Positions 1 through 8,403 of a DNA stretch of 45,204 nucleotides are shown here, one piece after another. The DNA lies in assembly GCA_023667095.1 (NCBI GenBank), contig JAMPAT010000029.1, positions 1-45,204 on the forward strand. Reading direction: 5' to 3'. This stretch comes from Bacteroidales bacterium (GTDB taxonomy: Bacteria > Bacteroidota > Bacteroidia > Bacteroidales > UBA932). Position 1 is the first letter of the stretch, and each line of letters begins with the position of its first letter. The notes beneath the pieces are model-generated. The model made no database searches. It had not been told where the DNA came from and saw only the letters and a program-made list of their open reading frames with translations. A program made the position numbers and the translations under genes.

Positions 1-175
1 CCAGGGTGCTCAGAAGCAGGCTTTTCCCGAAACGTCGGGGACGGGAGAGGAAATAGTATTTCCCTTCCTTGACCATCTTGTACATCAATGCGGTCTTGTC
101 TACATAGACGTAGCCGTTTTCCCTTATTTCTGAGAAACTCTGGATTCCTATCGGGTATAACATGTCTGCTGGCAT
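1..175 (-). CDS. AAA-ATPase-like / DUF1703-type protein, 5' part only
   Basis: The first 58 codons of a leftward gene are present and the rest lies beyond the left edge. The translation contains [11 protein letters not shown] followed by [15 protein letters not shown], the signature of the large Bacteroidota family with an N-terminal AAA-ATPase-like domain (PF09820) and usually a C-terminal PD-(D/E)XK nuclease-like DUF1703 domain. RRFGKSLL is its Walker A region. Full-length members are about 500-580 residues. Members occur in many copies per genome; a role in defence or mobile-element biology has been suggested but not settled. The start could be the ATG at 175 or the in-frame ATG at 163, which gives MLYPIG, the more usual N-terminus. 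A good promoter lies just upstream. Whether the gene is intact cannot be seen here. Confidence 0.85.
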   Translation of the reverse strand, partial: MPADMLYPIGIQSFSEIRENGYVYVDKTALMYKMVKEGKYYFLSRPRRFGKSLLLSTL

Positions 176-199
176 AGGCGTTACTTTTACTTCAACTTA

Positions 200-229
200 C
201 AAAGTTAAGCAAATAATGTACTTGTCAAA
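200..229 (-). promoter_or_regulatory. Bacteroidota promoter for the leftward AAA-ATPase-like gene
   Basis: On the minus strand TAACTTTG (207 down to 200) fits the -7 consensus TAnnTTTG. TTTG (229 down to 226) fits the -33 element with an 18-base spacer. The start codon is 25-37 bases downstream of the -7 box. Confidence 0.6.
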
Positions 230-253
230 AGGAAAATCGGATGGATACCTGTC

Positions 254-293
254 GCTCCGGAGCATGCGCGTACTCATTTAATTTGTAACTTCG
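254..293 (+). promoter_or_regulatory. Possible promoter and palindrome upstream of the DUF5715 gene
   Basis: TAACTTCG at 286-293 differs from TAnnTTTG at one position and would place the transcript start near 297-300, about 20 bases before the ATG at 319. A perfect 10-base palindrome GCTCCGGAGC lies at 254-263. Its half CGCTCCGGA recurs at 294-302, on the far side of the -7 box. No clear -33 box is present, so this is weak evidence. Confidence 0.3.
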
Positions 294-318
294 CGCTCCG
301 GACATTTATCCGTAAACC

Positions 319-993
319 ATGAAGAAGTCAACAATTATATTCAGCCTGCTTGCTGCCGTAATATGCCTTGCCGCAGTCTACGCCGTCACGCAGGCATATA
401 GATATGCTCATCCGGCAAGGTGTCCGGAGCAGTCTCACAGATATTACGGCAGGAAATTCAATGACATGCAGAACCGGCATGCAGAGGCAGCTAAGGAATG
501 TGGAATCCCGGAGCCGTTGAAGGACAGGGAGGAAGCCGAGTCAATGCGCAGGAAATACAGACTGAAAGAGGTCAAAACATGCCGCCGGTATAAGGTGGGA
601 GCTCTTGCATATTCAGTTCCATATCTGACTAAGGATGCGGCAAGGCTACTGGACGACATCGGCAAGAATTTCCAGGATTCACTGTCTGCAAAGAATATAT
701 TGCCGCATAAGATAATAGTCACATCTGTACTCCGGACTGACAAAGATGTTGAAAACCTTGGCAAGCGCAATGGTAATGCCTCGAAAAACTCAGTGCACCG
801 CTATGCCACGACATTTGATATAACATACAAGTCATTCGAACCGGTCGGATATAAATGGAAGGAAACAGATACCGGAACCATGAAGCAAGTCCTTGCGGAA
901 GTACTCAGTGACCTCAGGGCTGAGGGACGCTGCTATGTCCGCTACGAAAAGAACCAGGCCTGCTTCCATATCACTGTCAGGCGCAAAAAATAA
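319..993 (+). CDS. DUF5715 family protein, LAS-peptidase-like
   Basis: This is a 224-residue protein with one N-terminal hydrophobic segment (about residues 5-25) that serves as membrane anchor or uncleaved signal, so the rest should face the periplasm. The C-terminal half matches the Bacteroidota family DUF5715. It shows the ligand spacing of zinc D,D-/L,D-peptidases of the LAS/M15 group: SVHRYATTFDI gives H160 and D167, and E210 with H217 (CFHITV) supply the late acid and third histidine. R139 in SVLRT fits the conserved arginine before the first motif. These residues suggest a peptidoglycan-acting metallopeptidase or an inactive relative. The glycine normally found between the first His and the Asp is replaced by threonine, so activity is inference. 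The gene stands alone and converges on pckA. Confidence 0.7.
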   Translation: MKKSTIIFSLLAAVICLAAVYAVTQAYRYAHPARCPEQSHRYYGRKFNDMQNRHAEAAKECGIPEPLKDREEAESMRRKYRLKEVKTCRRYKVGALAYSVPYLTKDAARLLDDIGKNFQDSLSAKNILPHKIIVTSVLRTDKDVENLGKRNGNASKNSVHRYATTFDITYKSFEPVGYKWKETDTGTMKQVLAEVLSDLRAEGRCYVRYEKNQACFHITVRRKK

Positions 994-1000
994 AACAGAA

Positions 1001-1022
1001 AGACCGGCTGAAAAGCCGGTCT
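1001..1022 (-). terminator. Hairpin terminator between DUF5715 gene and pckA
   Basis: A perfect 9-bp stem (1001-1009 with 1014-1022) closes a GAAA-type tetraloop. On the minus strand the stem is followed by a T-rich stretch (TTTCTGTTTTATTTTTT), so it best serves pckA. On the plus strand only a weak tail follows, but it may stop the convergent gene as well. Confidence 0.8.
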
Positions 1023-1053
1023 CAATATGTGGAAATCCAATGATTTCAATTGT

Positions 1054-2661
1054 TTAGAGCTTTGGACCAGCCTCTACAAGAGACTTGCCGAGGTCGTTCC
1101 CAGTGAACTTGCTGAAGTTCTTGATGAAACGTGCTGCAAGATCCTTTGCCTTCTCCTCCCACTCGCAAGCGCACTTGTATGTGTCGCGTGGATCAAGGAT
1201 GTTGGTGTCAACACCAGGAAGCTCTGTAGGAACCTCGAAGTCGAAGTAAGGGATCTTCTTTGTAGGAGCCTTCTCAATTGAACCGTCGAGGATAGCATCA
1301 ATGATACCGCGGGTATCACGGATTGAGATACGTTTTCCTGTACCGTTCCATCCAGTGTTGACGAGATATGCCTTTGCGCCTGTAGCCTGCATCCTCTTTA
1401 CGAGTTCCTCACCGTATTTTGTAGGGTGGAGTGAAAGGAATGCTGCACCGAAGCAAGCAGAGAATGTCGGAGTCGGCTCAGTGATTCCACGCTCAGTTCC
1501 GGCGAGCTTTGCAGTAAATCCTGAAAGGAAGTAGTACTGTGTCTGCTCTGGAGTAAGGATGGAAACTGGAGGAAGAACACCGAATGCGTCAGCTGAAAGG
1601 AAGATAACCTGCTTAGCCTGAGGACCCTTTGATACCGGCTTGACGATGTTGTCAATGTGGTAGATAGGGTAGGATACACGTGTGTTCTCAGTAACGCTCT
1701 TGTCTGCGAAGTCAATCTTGCCGTCCTCGGCAACAGTTACGTTCTCGAGGAGCGCGTCTTTCCTGATAGCCTTGTAGATATCAGGCTCGCTTTCCTTGTC
1801 AAGGTTGATGACCTTGGCGTAGCATCCGCCTTCGTAGTTGAAAACTCCCTCGTCATCCCAGCCGTGCTCATCGTCACCGATAAGAAGACGCTTAGGGTCA
1901 GTTGAAAGGGTAGTCTTTCCTGTTCCTGAAAGTCCGAAGAAGATAGCAGAGCTCTTTCCTTCCTTGTCAGTGTTTGCCGAACAGTGCATAGAGGCGATTC
2001 CACGGAGAGGGTTGAGGTAGTTCATGATAGAGAACATTCCTTTCTTCATCTCACCGCCGTACCATGTGTTGATGATAACCTGCTCCTTTGAAGTAAGGTT
2101 GAAGACAACTGCAGTCTCGGAGTTGAGTCCAAGCTCCTTGTAGTTCTCTACCTTTGCCTTTGATGCGTTGAATACAACGAAGTCAGGCTCTCCGTATGCA
2201 GCAAGCTCCTCCTCTGTAGGGCGGATGAACATGTTCTTTACGAAGTGTGCCTGCCATGCAACCTCAACGATGAAACGTACTTTGAGGCGAGTTGCAGGGT
2301 TTGCACCGCAGAATGTATCTACAACATAGAGTTTCTTGTTTGAAAGTTCCTTGACAGCGAGATCCTTGAGGACTTTCCATGTCGCCTCGGTTACAGGCTT
2401 GTTGTCATTTTTGTATTCCTCAGAAGTCCACCATACAGTGTCCTTGCTGGTTTCGTCCATTACAAAGAATTTGTCTTTAGGAGAACGTCCGGTGTAGACA
2501 CCTGTCATAACGTTGACAGCTCCAAGCTCAGTCAGCTGCCCTTTGTCAAAACCTGTAAGTTCAGGATTGAGCTCGTCTTTGTACAGAGTATCATAGTCAG
2601 GATTGTAGACTACCTCAGTAGCACCTGTGATACCGTACTTGGTCAAATCAATTTTACTCAT
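1054..2661 (-). CDS. pckA: Phosphoenolpyruvate carboxykinase (ATP)
   Basis: This 535-residue cytosolic enzyme interconverts oxaloacetate + ATP and PEP + CO2 + ADP. In gut Bacteroidales it often runs in the carboxylating direction, feeding the succinate/propionate branch. Visible motifs are [13 protein letters not shown] at about 243-255 (kinase-1a P-loop), [10 protein letters not shown] at about 261-270 (metal-binding kinase-2 region) and FCGANP near 118. Length and motif order fit the ATP-dependent family along its whole extent. The start at 2661 is the only sensible ATG and lies about 60 bases below a strong promoter. The gene is monocistronic, with a hairpin terminator just beyond its stop. 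Codon choice looks biased (CTC, GTC and TCC frequent), consistent with high expression. Confidence 0.97.
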   Translation of the reverse strand: MSKIDLTKYGITGATEVVYNPDYDTLYKDELNPELTGFDKGQLTELGAVNVMTGVYTGRSPKDKFFVMDETSKDTVWWTSEEYKNDNKPVTEATWKVLKDLAVKELSNKKLYVVDTFCGANPATRLKVRFIVEVAWQAHFVKNMFIRPTEEELAAYGEPDFVVFNASKAKVENYKELGLNSETAVVFNLTSKEQVIINTWYGGEMKKGMFSIMNYLNPLRGIASMHCSANTDKEGKSSAIFFGLSGTGKTTLSTDPKRLLIGDDEHGWDDEGVFNYEGGCYAKVINLDKESEPDIYKAIRKDALLENVTVAEDGKIDFADKSVTENTRVSYPIYHIDNIVKPVSKGPQAKQVIFLSADAFGVLPPVSILTPEQTQYYFLSGFTAKLAGTERGITEPTPTFSACFGAAFLSLHPTKYGEELVKRMQATGAKAYLVNTGWNGTGKRISIRDTRGIIDAILDGSIEKAPTKKIPYFDFEVPTELPGVDTNILDPRDTYKCACEWEEKAKDLAARFIKNFSKFTGNDLGKSLVEAGPKL

Positions 2662-2720
2662 AAAACCAAAAAATTATTTTAAAGTTTGCACTAAATTCAA
2701 TAAAACATTTCAATGCGGTG

Positions 2721-2751
2721 CAAAATTAGGATATTTTTGTGATTGCTCAAA
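2721..2751 (-). promoter_or_regulatory. Promoter of pckA
   Basis: On the minus strand TTTG (2751-2748) is followed after 19 bases by TAATTTTG (2728-2721), a full match to the -33/-7 consensus. The leader before the pckA ATG is then about 55 bases. Confidence 0.8.
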
Positions 2752-2770
2752 TTTTCCTCCAAAATATTTC

Positions 2771-2778
2771 TAATTTTG
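2771..2778 (+). promoter_or_regulatory. -7 element for recQ
   Basis: TAATTTTG matches TAnnTTTG. A TTG at 2743-2745 lies 25 bases upstream, too far for an ideal -33 box. The expected transcript start is near 2783-2785, giving a leader of about 147 bases before the ATG at 2931. Confidence 0.5.
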
Positions 2779-2783
2779 CATTT

Positions 2784-2905
2784 CCGGATTCCAAAAATCC
2801 GGCGCGCATTACTGCAAAAAATGAGCCACGCAGCATGGCACATGTCTTGATTTTTGCATTCCGGTGCGTGGAGTAAAGTCCGGGAGCAATCGGGGTGCCG
2901 GATGT
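2784..2905 (+). other. Structured recQ leader, RNase P RNA 5'-like stretch
   Basis: This non-coding leader starts with a perfect 7-bp hairpin (2784-2790 with 2796-2802, 5-base loop). Further on, 2813-2820 can pair with 2851-2858 (8 bp) and 2826-2832 with 2865-2871 (7 bp). These two helices interlock, so they form either a pseudoknot or alternatives to each other. Bases 2870-2884 (GGAGTAAAGTCCGGG) differ at one position from the P4 region of bacterial RNase P RNA (GGAGGAAAGTCCGGG). They directly follow a P3-like helix, and GGGGTGCC comes soon after. A full RNase P RNA (about 350 bases) cannot fit, because recQ coding begins at 2931 or 2943 and no 3' P4 strand follows. It may be a regulatory leader, an rnpB remnant or coincidence. 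Confidence 0.3.
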
Positions 2906-2930
2906 TTGCACGTTGGACTACGTTATTTAC

Positions 2931-4661
2931 ATGAATCTGGATATGGGAGCGGACAAGGCTACGGAGGTGCTGAAAGAATATTGGGGCTATGATTCGTTCA
3001 GGCCTATGCAGAGGGAAATCATTGATGCGGCTTCCGGCGGCAGGGATGTGCTTGCAATCCTTCCGACAGGTGGCGGCAAGTCTGTCTGTTTCCAGGTGCC
3101 TGCCATGATGAAGGAGGGGATTGCCCTTGTCGTCACCCCCCTTATTGCGCTCATGAAGGACCAGGTCCAGAATCTCTGCGACAGGGGAATCAAGGCAATG
3201 GCTGTCTATACCGGCATGTCAAGGCGTGAGGTCGACCTTGCGTTGAACAATGCTGCATACGGGGATTTCAAGTTCCTGTACCTTTCTCCGGAACGAATTT
3301 CCACAGCTTTGTTCAGACAGTACGCCTGCAATATGGATATAAGCTATATTGTAGTTGATGAGGCGCATTGCATCTCGCAATGGGGATATGACTTCCGTCC
3401 CGACTACCTTAATATAAGTGAACTGCGAAAATTGACGGATGCCCCCGTAATAGCCTTGACTGCCACTGCTACTCCGTCAGTTGCCGAGGATATAATGGAA
3501 CGTCTGGAGTTCGGTGAAAAGCTTTTGCTGAAAAGCGGCTTTGAAAGGCCGAACCTCTCATATATAGTAAGGAAATGCGAGGATAAGCTCGGAAAGCTGC
3601 TGAAAATCTGCGCTTCTGCCGGAGGGACGGGTGTCGTATATGTCCGCAGCAGGAAGAAGACAGAGGAACTGTCGGCCTTTCTCAATGCCAATGGGGTGTC
3701 GGCCTCATTCTACCATGCCGGTCTCGGGCCTTTGATGCGTGCACGCAGGCAGGAGGACTGGAAGTCTGGTAAAACAAGGGTGATGGTATGCACCAATGCT
3801 TTCGGCATGGGGATAGACAAGCCTGATGTGCGTTTTGTTGCACATTTCGATGTCCCTGAATCCCCTGAGGCATATTTCCAGGAGGCCGGGCGTGCCGGGC
3901 GCGACGGCAACCGATCCTATGCAGTCCTCCTGTGGAACAGTTCCGATTTACGCCGTATGCATCAGATAGAGACCTTGTCGTTCCCGACGCTGGAATATAT
4001 CGAGGACATATATCATAAGGTGCATTCTTTCTTCCAGGTTGCATACGATACAGGGCAGGGGAGGCAGCTCAAGTTCACCCTGGACGAATTCTGCCGTCAT
4101 TTCTCCCTTAACCGTTCATCGGTCTGGTATGCAATGAAATATATAGAGAAAGCCGGGCACTGGACAATAATGGAGGACATGGACATCTCAACGAAGATAC
4201 AGATCATGGCTTCGCGCACAGCCCTTTATGACATCGATATTCCGGAGCCGTCCATGGCTTCTGTGCTTGAAGTGCTTATGAGGAAATATCCTGGAATCTT
4301 CTCATATCCGGTCCCGATTGAGGAGGAATATGTAGCTTCAACGTCCGGCATGACTGTACCTGCATTGCGCCAGAGTCTATATGGACTTTCTGTATTGCAT
4401 ATAATAAGGTATATTCCAGCAGACCATTCAACTGTGGTATTCCTGCATTATGACCGTCTGCGCCCGAAGAATGTCGACCTGGACCCGCAACGGTATGACC
4501 GTCTGAAAAAGACAGCCCACGACAGGATGCAGGCAATGATTGACTATGTCCAGGAGGAGGATGAATGCAGGAGCAGATATCTTCTCCGCTATTTTGGCCA
4601 GGAAAAGACACAGGATTGCGGCAACTGTGATGTCTGCCATGGCGGAACCGCGCATGGATAG
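2931..4661 (+). CDS. recQ: ATP-dependent DNA helicase RecQ, short form
   Basis: This is a superfamily 2 helicase that unwinds DNA 3'->5' in recombinational repair and fork restart. With the ATG at 2931 it has 576 residues. Motif 0 (GYDSFRPMQ), Walker A TGGGKS at 46-51, DEAH at 133-136 followed by the RecQ aromatic loop (ISQWGYDFRP), motif III TATATPS, and motifs V/VI (GMGIDKPDVR, QEAGRAGRDG) are all present. A C-terminal zinc site (C...CGNCDVC) ends the protein. There is no HRDC domain and almost nothing after the zinc site, so this is the short RecQ type. An in-frame GTG at 2895 would add 12 residues, but it lies in the structured leader and adds nothing conserved. ATG 2943 is an alternative start. 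The gene diverges from pckA and converges on the sialidase gene. Confidence 0.93.
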   Translation: MNLDMGADKATEVLKEYWGYDSFRPMQREIIDAASGGRDVLAILPTGGGKSVCFQVPAMMKEGIALVVTPLIALMKDQVQNLCDRGIKAMAVYTGMSRREVDLALNNAAYGDFKFLYLSPERISTALFRQYACNMDISYIVVDEAHCISQWGYDFRPDYLNISELRKLTDAPVIALTATATPSVAEDIMERLEFGEKLLLKSGFERPNLSYIVRKCEDKLGKLLKICASAGGTGVVYVRSRKKTEELSAFLNANGVSASFYHAGLGPLMRARRQEDWKSGKTRVMVCTNAFGMGIDKPDVRFVAHFDVPESPEAYFQEAGRAGRDGNRSYAVLLWNSSDLRRMHQIETLSFPTLEYIEDIYHKVHSFFQVAYDTGQGRQLKFTLDEFCRHFSLNRSSVWYAMKYIEKAGHWTIMEDMDISTKIQIMASRTALYDIDIPEPSMASVLEVLMRKYPGIFSYPVPIEEEYVASTSGMTVPALRQSLYGLSVLHIIRYIPADHSTVVFLHYDRLRPKNVDLDPQRYDRLKKTAHDRMQAMIDYVQEEDECRSRYLLRYFGQEKTQDCGNCDVCHGGTAHG

Positions 4662-4700
4662 GCGTGGCAAAGGACCATGGCCTACGGAAAAACTCTCCGC

Positions 4701-6230
4701 CTAAGGCCTTGTCAGCCAGTCAAGCGAAAAGTTCATGAACCAGAGCGAGCATCCTTCTTCAGTTGGGTTCTCCTCCACATATATTCCTATGGTGCCGTCC
4801 GGAAGCACTGTCACTGAGGAGTAGACCGACTTGCCAGGACAGATTGTCTTTGGAGAGCCCCATGATATTCCCTCATCATAGCTGAGGAATATGCTGACGT
4901 TCCTTCTTTCCGGACTGTTTGGGATTGAGTGCAGCAGGATATTCCGCTCTCCTCCTTCGTCAACGGCACTGTAGCGTATCATGTCGCCGTTGCATGCATT
5001 CGTGTCGATTTCCGGCCAAAGTCCATGTCCAGTCCAGGTTTCACCTCCGTCATGCGATATGCTGTAGCCTCTCTGGCCGCTTCTCCTGATGCTCATGAGT
5101 ATCCTCCCGTCAGACAGTTCCACAGCCTTGGCCTCATCCCCTCCCTCGAATGCGATATCCGAGACATGCCATGTATTGCCTCCGTCATCTGAGTACACAG
5201 CATGGTTGTTGAGGTTTGATGCCGGGCACATCGCTGCCACGAACATTATTCTTCCGGCGTGTTCTCCACGTCTGAGTGTCAGTCCGTTGCCGGAACCGAA
5301 GAATGATGATGTGTAGTTTCTGCACTGCGGATTGTCTGCCTGTGGGCCATATATTATATGTGTAATGTCTTCCGGTGTGCTCCATGTGCGTCCACCATCT
5401 GTGCTTCTTGATATGTATGACCTCTGCGGGTCTTCAAGAGTGGATGCCCAGAGCCCGTTGCCTCCTACGAATGCGCATATTATGGTCTTCCCGTCCAGAG
5501 AGACTGCAAGTGCCGGATCACCGAATCCTTTCCTGTATCCCTGTCCAACGGCTATATCCACAGGCTCTGACCACGTGTGACCGCCATCCTCGCTTCTTCT
5601 TGCGACTATGTCTATGTCCTCCGGCAGATCGGTTTCATTATATTTGCGCTTGTCGTTTACCGCAAGCAGGGAACCGTCCGGGAGACAGCGCAATGCCGGT
5701 ATCCTCCAGTTCCTTGAACCATAGTCCCCCGGTGAATAGAGCCTTGTCCTGGCAAGCAGTATCTCCCTTCCTGGATTATCAGGCTGCTCCGGGACAATGG
5801 TGCCTCTGCCTGTCCTGACAGCTTCCACAATGGCCTTTATCCTGTGGCCTTCCACAGCATTGTGCGAAATATCTGCGCATATTTTCAGCTTTCCTTCAAT
5901 TTGACCGTATGGCCTGGAGAGGTGCAGGTCGACTGCCTTTGCCGAAGGCCTTGCCTTTCCAAGTACTGCAACCTTCCCGTCCGCGTTCTCCTGGATGAGA
6001 TAGAGCATCTCTATATCCCCAGGGAAAGTATCTTCATCCAGCCTTGCCCTGATGGACTTTACAGTGCATTTCTCCCCGATACGTATGGTCAGTAGCTCTT
6101 CGCACCTGTTGCCGCGCCCTGTAAATGATGTTTCCGGGATTATCTTTACAGAACCGGCTGATACTGTTCCTGCATAGGCAGTGTATATGCAGGACAAAAG
6201 TACGGAAAGTGCTATTAATTTGTGCTTCAT
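4701..6230 (-). CDS. nanH: Secreted exo-alpha-sialidase (GH33)
   Basis: This 509-residue protein has a signal peptide (about residues 1-20, ending AYA) and should act in the periplasm or outside, releasing terminal sialic acids from glycans. Residues about 22-140 fit the BNR_assoc_N beta-sandwich domain, and the remainder is a six-bladed propeller. The RIP motif (R176) supplies the first arginine of the substrate triad and D193 is a candidate acid. E381 and R392/R393 fit the base and the second or third arginine, and Y480 in the YSSVTVLPDG segment fits the nucleophile. Asp boxes S-x-D-G-G-x-T-W occur at 213-220, 266-273, 357-364 and 402-409, with a degenerate one at 460-467. It is last in a run of housekeeping genes, 24 bases after the MBL hydrolase. 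No other sialic-acid gene is nearby. Confidence 0.9.
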   Translation of the reverse strand: MKHKLIALSVLLSCIYTAYAGTVSAGSVKIIPETSFTGRGNRCEELLTIRIGEKCTVKSIRARLDEDTFPGDIEMLYLIQENADGKVAVLGKARPSAKAVDLHLSRPYGQIEGKLKICADISHNAVEGHRIKAIVEAVRTGRGTIVPEQPDNPGREILLARTRLYSPGDYGSRNWRIPALRCLPDGSLLAVNDKRKYNETDLPEDIDIVARRSEDGGHTWSEPVDIAVGQGYRKGFGDPALAVSLDGKTIICAFVGGNGLWASTLEDPQRSYISRSTDGGRTWSTPEDITHIIYGPQADNPQCRNYTSSFFGSGNGLTLRRGEHAGRIMFVAAMCPASNLNNHAVYSDDGGNTWHVSDIAFEGGDEAKAVELSDGRILMSIRRSGQRGYSISHDGGETWTGHGLWPEIDTNACNGDMIRYSAVDEGGERNILLHSIPNSPERRNVSIFLSYDEGISWGSPKTICPGKSVYSSVTVLPDGTIGIYVEENPTEEGCSLWFMNFSLDWLTRP

Positions 6231-6254
6231 GTCTGATCTATTGCTATAATTTGT

Positions 6255-7121
6255 CTATGCTTCAATTACAAGTCCGTCAAATGCCGGCCTGATGTTTTCC
6301 GGAAGTTCATTGCACAGTTCACTGTGGCATGGGAGACGGTGTGAAAGATGTGTCAGCCAGGAATGCCGTGCCCCGACTTTCCTGGAGATTTCAATGGCCT
6401 CCTCCAAGGAAAAATGTGACTGATGCTTTACCCTTGTTACACAGTTGACTACAAAATGTTCAAGCCCTTCCAGCTTGCTGAATTCCGCTTCGGGAATATG
6501 GTTCATGTCTGTGCAGTAGGCGATATTCCCGAACCGGTAGCCAAGTACCGGAAGGCTGCCGTGCATGCCCCTTATAGGTATGACTTTGACTGGGCTTTTT
6601 CCTGTATCCTGATTTGCCTGAGGCTCCCTGAAGACATGTTCATAACCTTTTCCGGACACCCACACAAGCCTTTCTCCATGATTCCCAGGGTATATGGTGA
6701 AAGCCTCTTCACCGATATTGTGTACATGCCATTCCGGTGCACCGGGGTATTTGCTGTCCGCAAAGGCGTATGAATATTCCCTGCGCAGTGACTTCTCCAC
6801 ATATTTTTCGCAATATATCTCTGCCGGAAGCCCTTCCAGATAATTGAACGCCCTCACATCGTCCAGCCCTCCAGTGTGGTCCTTATGGTTGTGGGTGAGC
6901 AATATTGCATCAAGGTGGCTGACACCGGCACGGAGCATCTGGCAACGGAAGTCAGGACCGGCATCAATAAGGATTTCCTGTCCTCCGCATTCCACCAGGG
7001 CTGATGAACGCAGCCTTTTGTCATGGTTGTCAGATGATGAACAGATACTGCATCTGCATCCTATCATCGGGACTCCCTGCGATGTACCTGTCCCAAGGAA
7101 TGTAAGTTTTGTCTTTCCCAT
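6255..7121 (-). CDS. MBL-fold metallohydrolase, PhnP-like
   Basis: This 288-residue cytosolic hydrolase belongs to the metallo-beta-lactamase superfamily. The N-terminus LTFLGTGTSQGVP, the C-x-C-x-x-C cluster at 22-27 and the metal motif THNHKDH (H77, H79, D81, H82) match the PhnP/phosphoribosyl 1,2-cyclic phosphodiesterase-like group (COG1235). The third metal histidine is probably H197 or a nearby residue in the segment preceding YRFGNIAYCTD, whose Asp is the bridging ligand. The exact substrate cannot be read from sequence, since no phn genes are nearby and most Bacteroidota members are uncharacterised. It follows mtaB by 9 bases in the tamB-sialidase run and is probably co-transcribed. 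Confidence 0.88.
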   Translation of the reverse strand: MGKTKLTFLGTGTSQGVPMIGCRCSICSSSDNHDKRLRSSALVECGGQEILIDAGPDFRCQMLRAGVSHLDAILLTHNHKDHTGGLDDVRAFNYLEGLPAEIYCEKYVEKSLRREYSYAFADSKYPGAPEWHVHNIGEEAFTIYPGNHGERLVWVSGKGYEHVFREPQANQDTGKSPVKVIPIRGMHGSLPVLGYRFGNIAYCTDMNHIPEAEFSKLEGLEHFVVNCVTRVKHQSHFSLEEAIEISRKVGARHSWLTHLSHRLPCHSELCNELPENIRPAFDGLVIEA

Positions 7122-7130
7122 GGTGAAATG

Positions 7131-8387
7131 TCAGATTATTATATCCATTACCTGTCCGACAGCATCAGCATCGTATGGCCTTTCTATCCTTATGTAGTTG
7201 CCTGTATAGCCGAACATCTTGCCGTTCCTGTCCGAACTCTCGAAAAGTACCTTCTCCGCGACTCCCTCGTTTGACTTTACGAAATCCTCATTCAGTTCGC
7301 GGCACAATGCCTCCAGCTTCTCCACGCGTTCTGTCTTCACCGAGTCCTGTATCTGGTCCTTGCGCACCGCCGCCGGTGTCCCTGCACGTCTTGAGTATGG
7401 GAATATATGTATGAATGCAGGCCTTATCCTGTCCTTAAGGAAATTATAGGTCTCCATGAACAGTTCGTCTGTCTCCCCCGGGAACCCGACGATTACATCT
7501 ATACCAAAAAACACCTTCGGACCTCCTGGCCTCTCCATCTTTTCCCTTATATAGTTGATCTTGTGCTCAAATGATGCGGTGTCATATCTTCTTCCCATTT
7601 CTTTCAGCACAGTGTCACATCCGGACTGCAACGGAATATGGAAATGGGGCAGGAACTTTGTGCCTGAAGCTATCCAGTCCACGGTCTCTTCGGTCAGCAG
7701 ATTCGGCTCAATGGATGAAATCCTGTATCTTCCGATCCCCTCGACACCATTCAGGGCCTTTATCAGGTCAAGGAAAGTCTCTCCTGTGGTCTTCCCGAAA
7801 TCTCCGGTGTTCACCCCTGTGATTACAATTTCCCTGATTCCTTCAGCAGCGATGGACTTTGCCTGTGCGACCGCCTCGGAAATAGGGATGTTACGGCTAT
7901 CCCCCCTTGCGTACGGGACTGTGCAGTAGGCACATTTGAAGTCGCATCCGTCCTGGACCTTGAGGAATGACCTTGTACGTTCGCCACTTGAATATGCTGC
8001 GAAGAATTCACCCTCTTTTCTTCTGCAGTCCTCATCTCCACTGAGATATGCCATTACAGTCGGGACTACCTCCGACTTCTCGTTTGCCCCGAAGACAAAG
8101 CGGACTCCGTCTATGGCCTCGATTTCCTGCCTTTTCAGCTGGGCATAGCATCCGGTCACTACTATGGCGGCATCAGGACATATCCTGTGCAGCTTGCGTA
8201 TGATGTTCCTGCACTTCTTGTCCGAATGCTCGGTGACTGAGCATGTGTTCACGAGGCAGATGTCTGCCTGCTGTGTCCATGGGACGACCTCAAGACCTTC
8301 TGCAATGAATTTCCTTTCGTATGTTGATGTCTCGGCATAGTTCAGCTTGCAGCCGAGTGTCGTAAATGATATTTTCATCGGATTCAT
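7131..8387 (-). CDS. mtaB: tRNA ms2t6A37 methylthiotransferase MtaB
   Basis: This 418-residue radical-SAM enzyme adds a methylthio group at C2 of t6A37 in ANN-decoding tRNAs, using two 4Fe-4S clusters. The N-terminal UPF0004 domain supplies C13 (GCKLNY), C49 (NTCSVT) and C80 (TGCYAQ). The radical-SAM cluster ligands are C148, C152 and C155 in GCDFKCAYC. A TRAM RNA-binding domain closes the protein (about 355-418). The N-terminal pattern FTTLGCKLN distinguishes MtaB from MiaB and RimO. Start ATG 8387 or the third codon after it (ATG 8378) is possible. It lies 16 bases after folB. TsaD, which makes the t6A substrate, is encoded just across the tamB promoter, so the two successive A37 steps are neighbours. 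Confidence 0.93.
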   Translation of the reverse strand: MNPMKISFTTLGCKLNYAETSTYERKFIAEGLEVVPWTQQADICLVNTCSVTEHSDKKCRNIIRKLHRICPDAAIVVTGCYAQLKRQEIEAIDGVRFVFGANEKSEVVPTVMAYLSGDEDCRRKEGEFFAAYSSGERTRSFLKVQDGCDFKCAYCTVPYARGDSRNIPISEAVAQAKSIAAEGIREIVITGVNTGDFGKTTGETFLDLIKALNGVEGIGRYRISSIEPNLLTEETVDWIASGTKFLPHFHIPLQSGCDTVLKEMGRRYDTASFEHKINYIREKMERPGGPKVFFGIDVIVGFPGETDELFMETYNFLKDRIRPAFIHIFPYSRRAGTPAAVRKDQIQDSVKTERVEKLEALCRELNEDFVKSNEGVAEKVLFESSDRNGKMFGYTGNYIRIERPYDADAVGQVMDIII

Positions 8388-8403
8388 GTTATTCTATAGC
8401 TTT

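Noticed and set aside
1027..1905. Open frames antisense to pckA
   Set aside because: They are shadows of a strongly biased, clearly recognised coding sequence, and none resembles a known protein.
2895..2930. GTG start for RecQ at 2895
   Set aside because: It lies within the structured leader and adds 12 non-conserved residues; ATG 2931 or 2943 fits the family.
2810..2930. Complete RNase P RNA gene
   Set aside because: There is only room for about 120 bases before recQ coding, and the 3' half with the second P4 strand is missing; kept only as a possible fragment.
4679..4708. Terminator between recQ and the sialidase gene
   Set aside because: The pairing (5 bp plus 4 bp with an internal loop) is interrupted and lacks a T-run; too weak to list.
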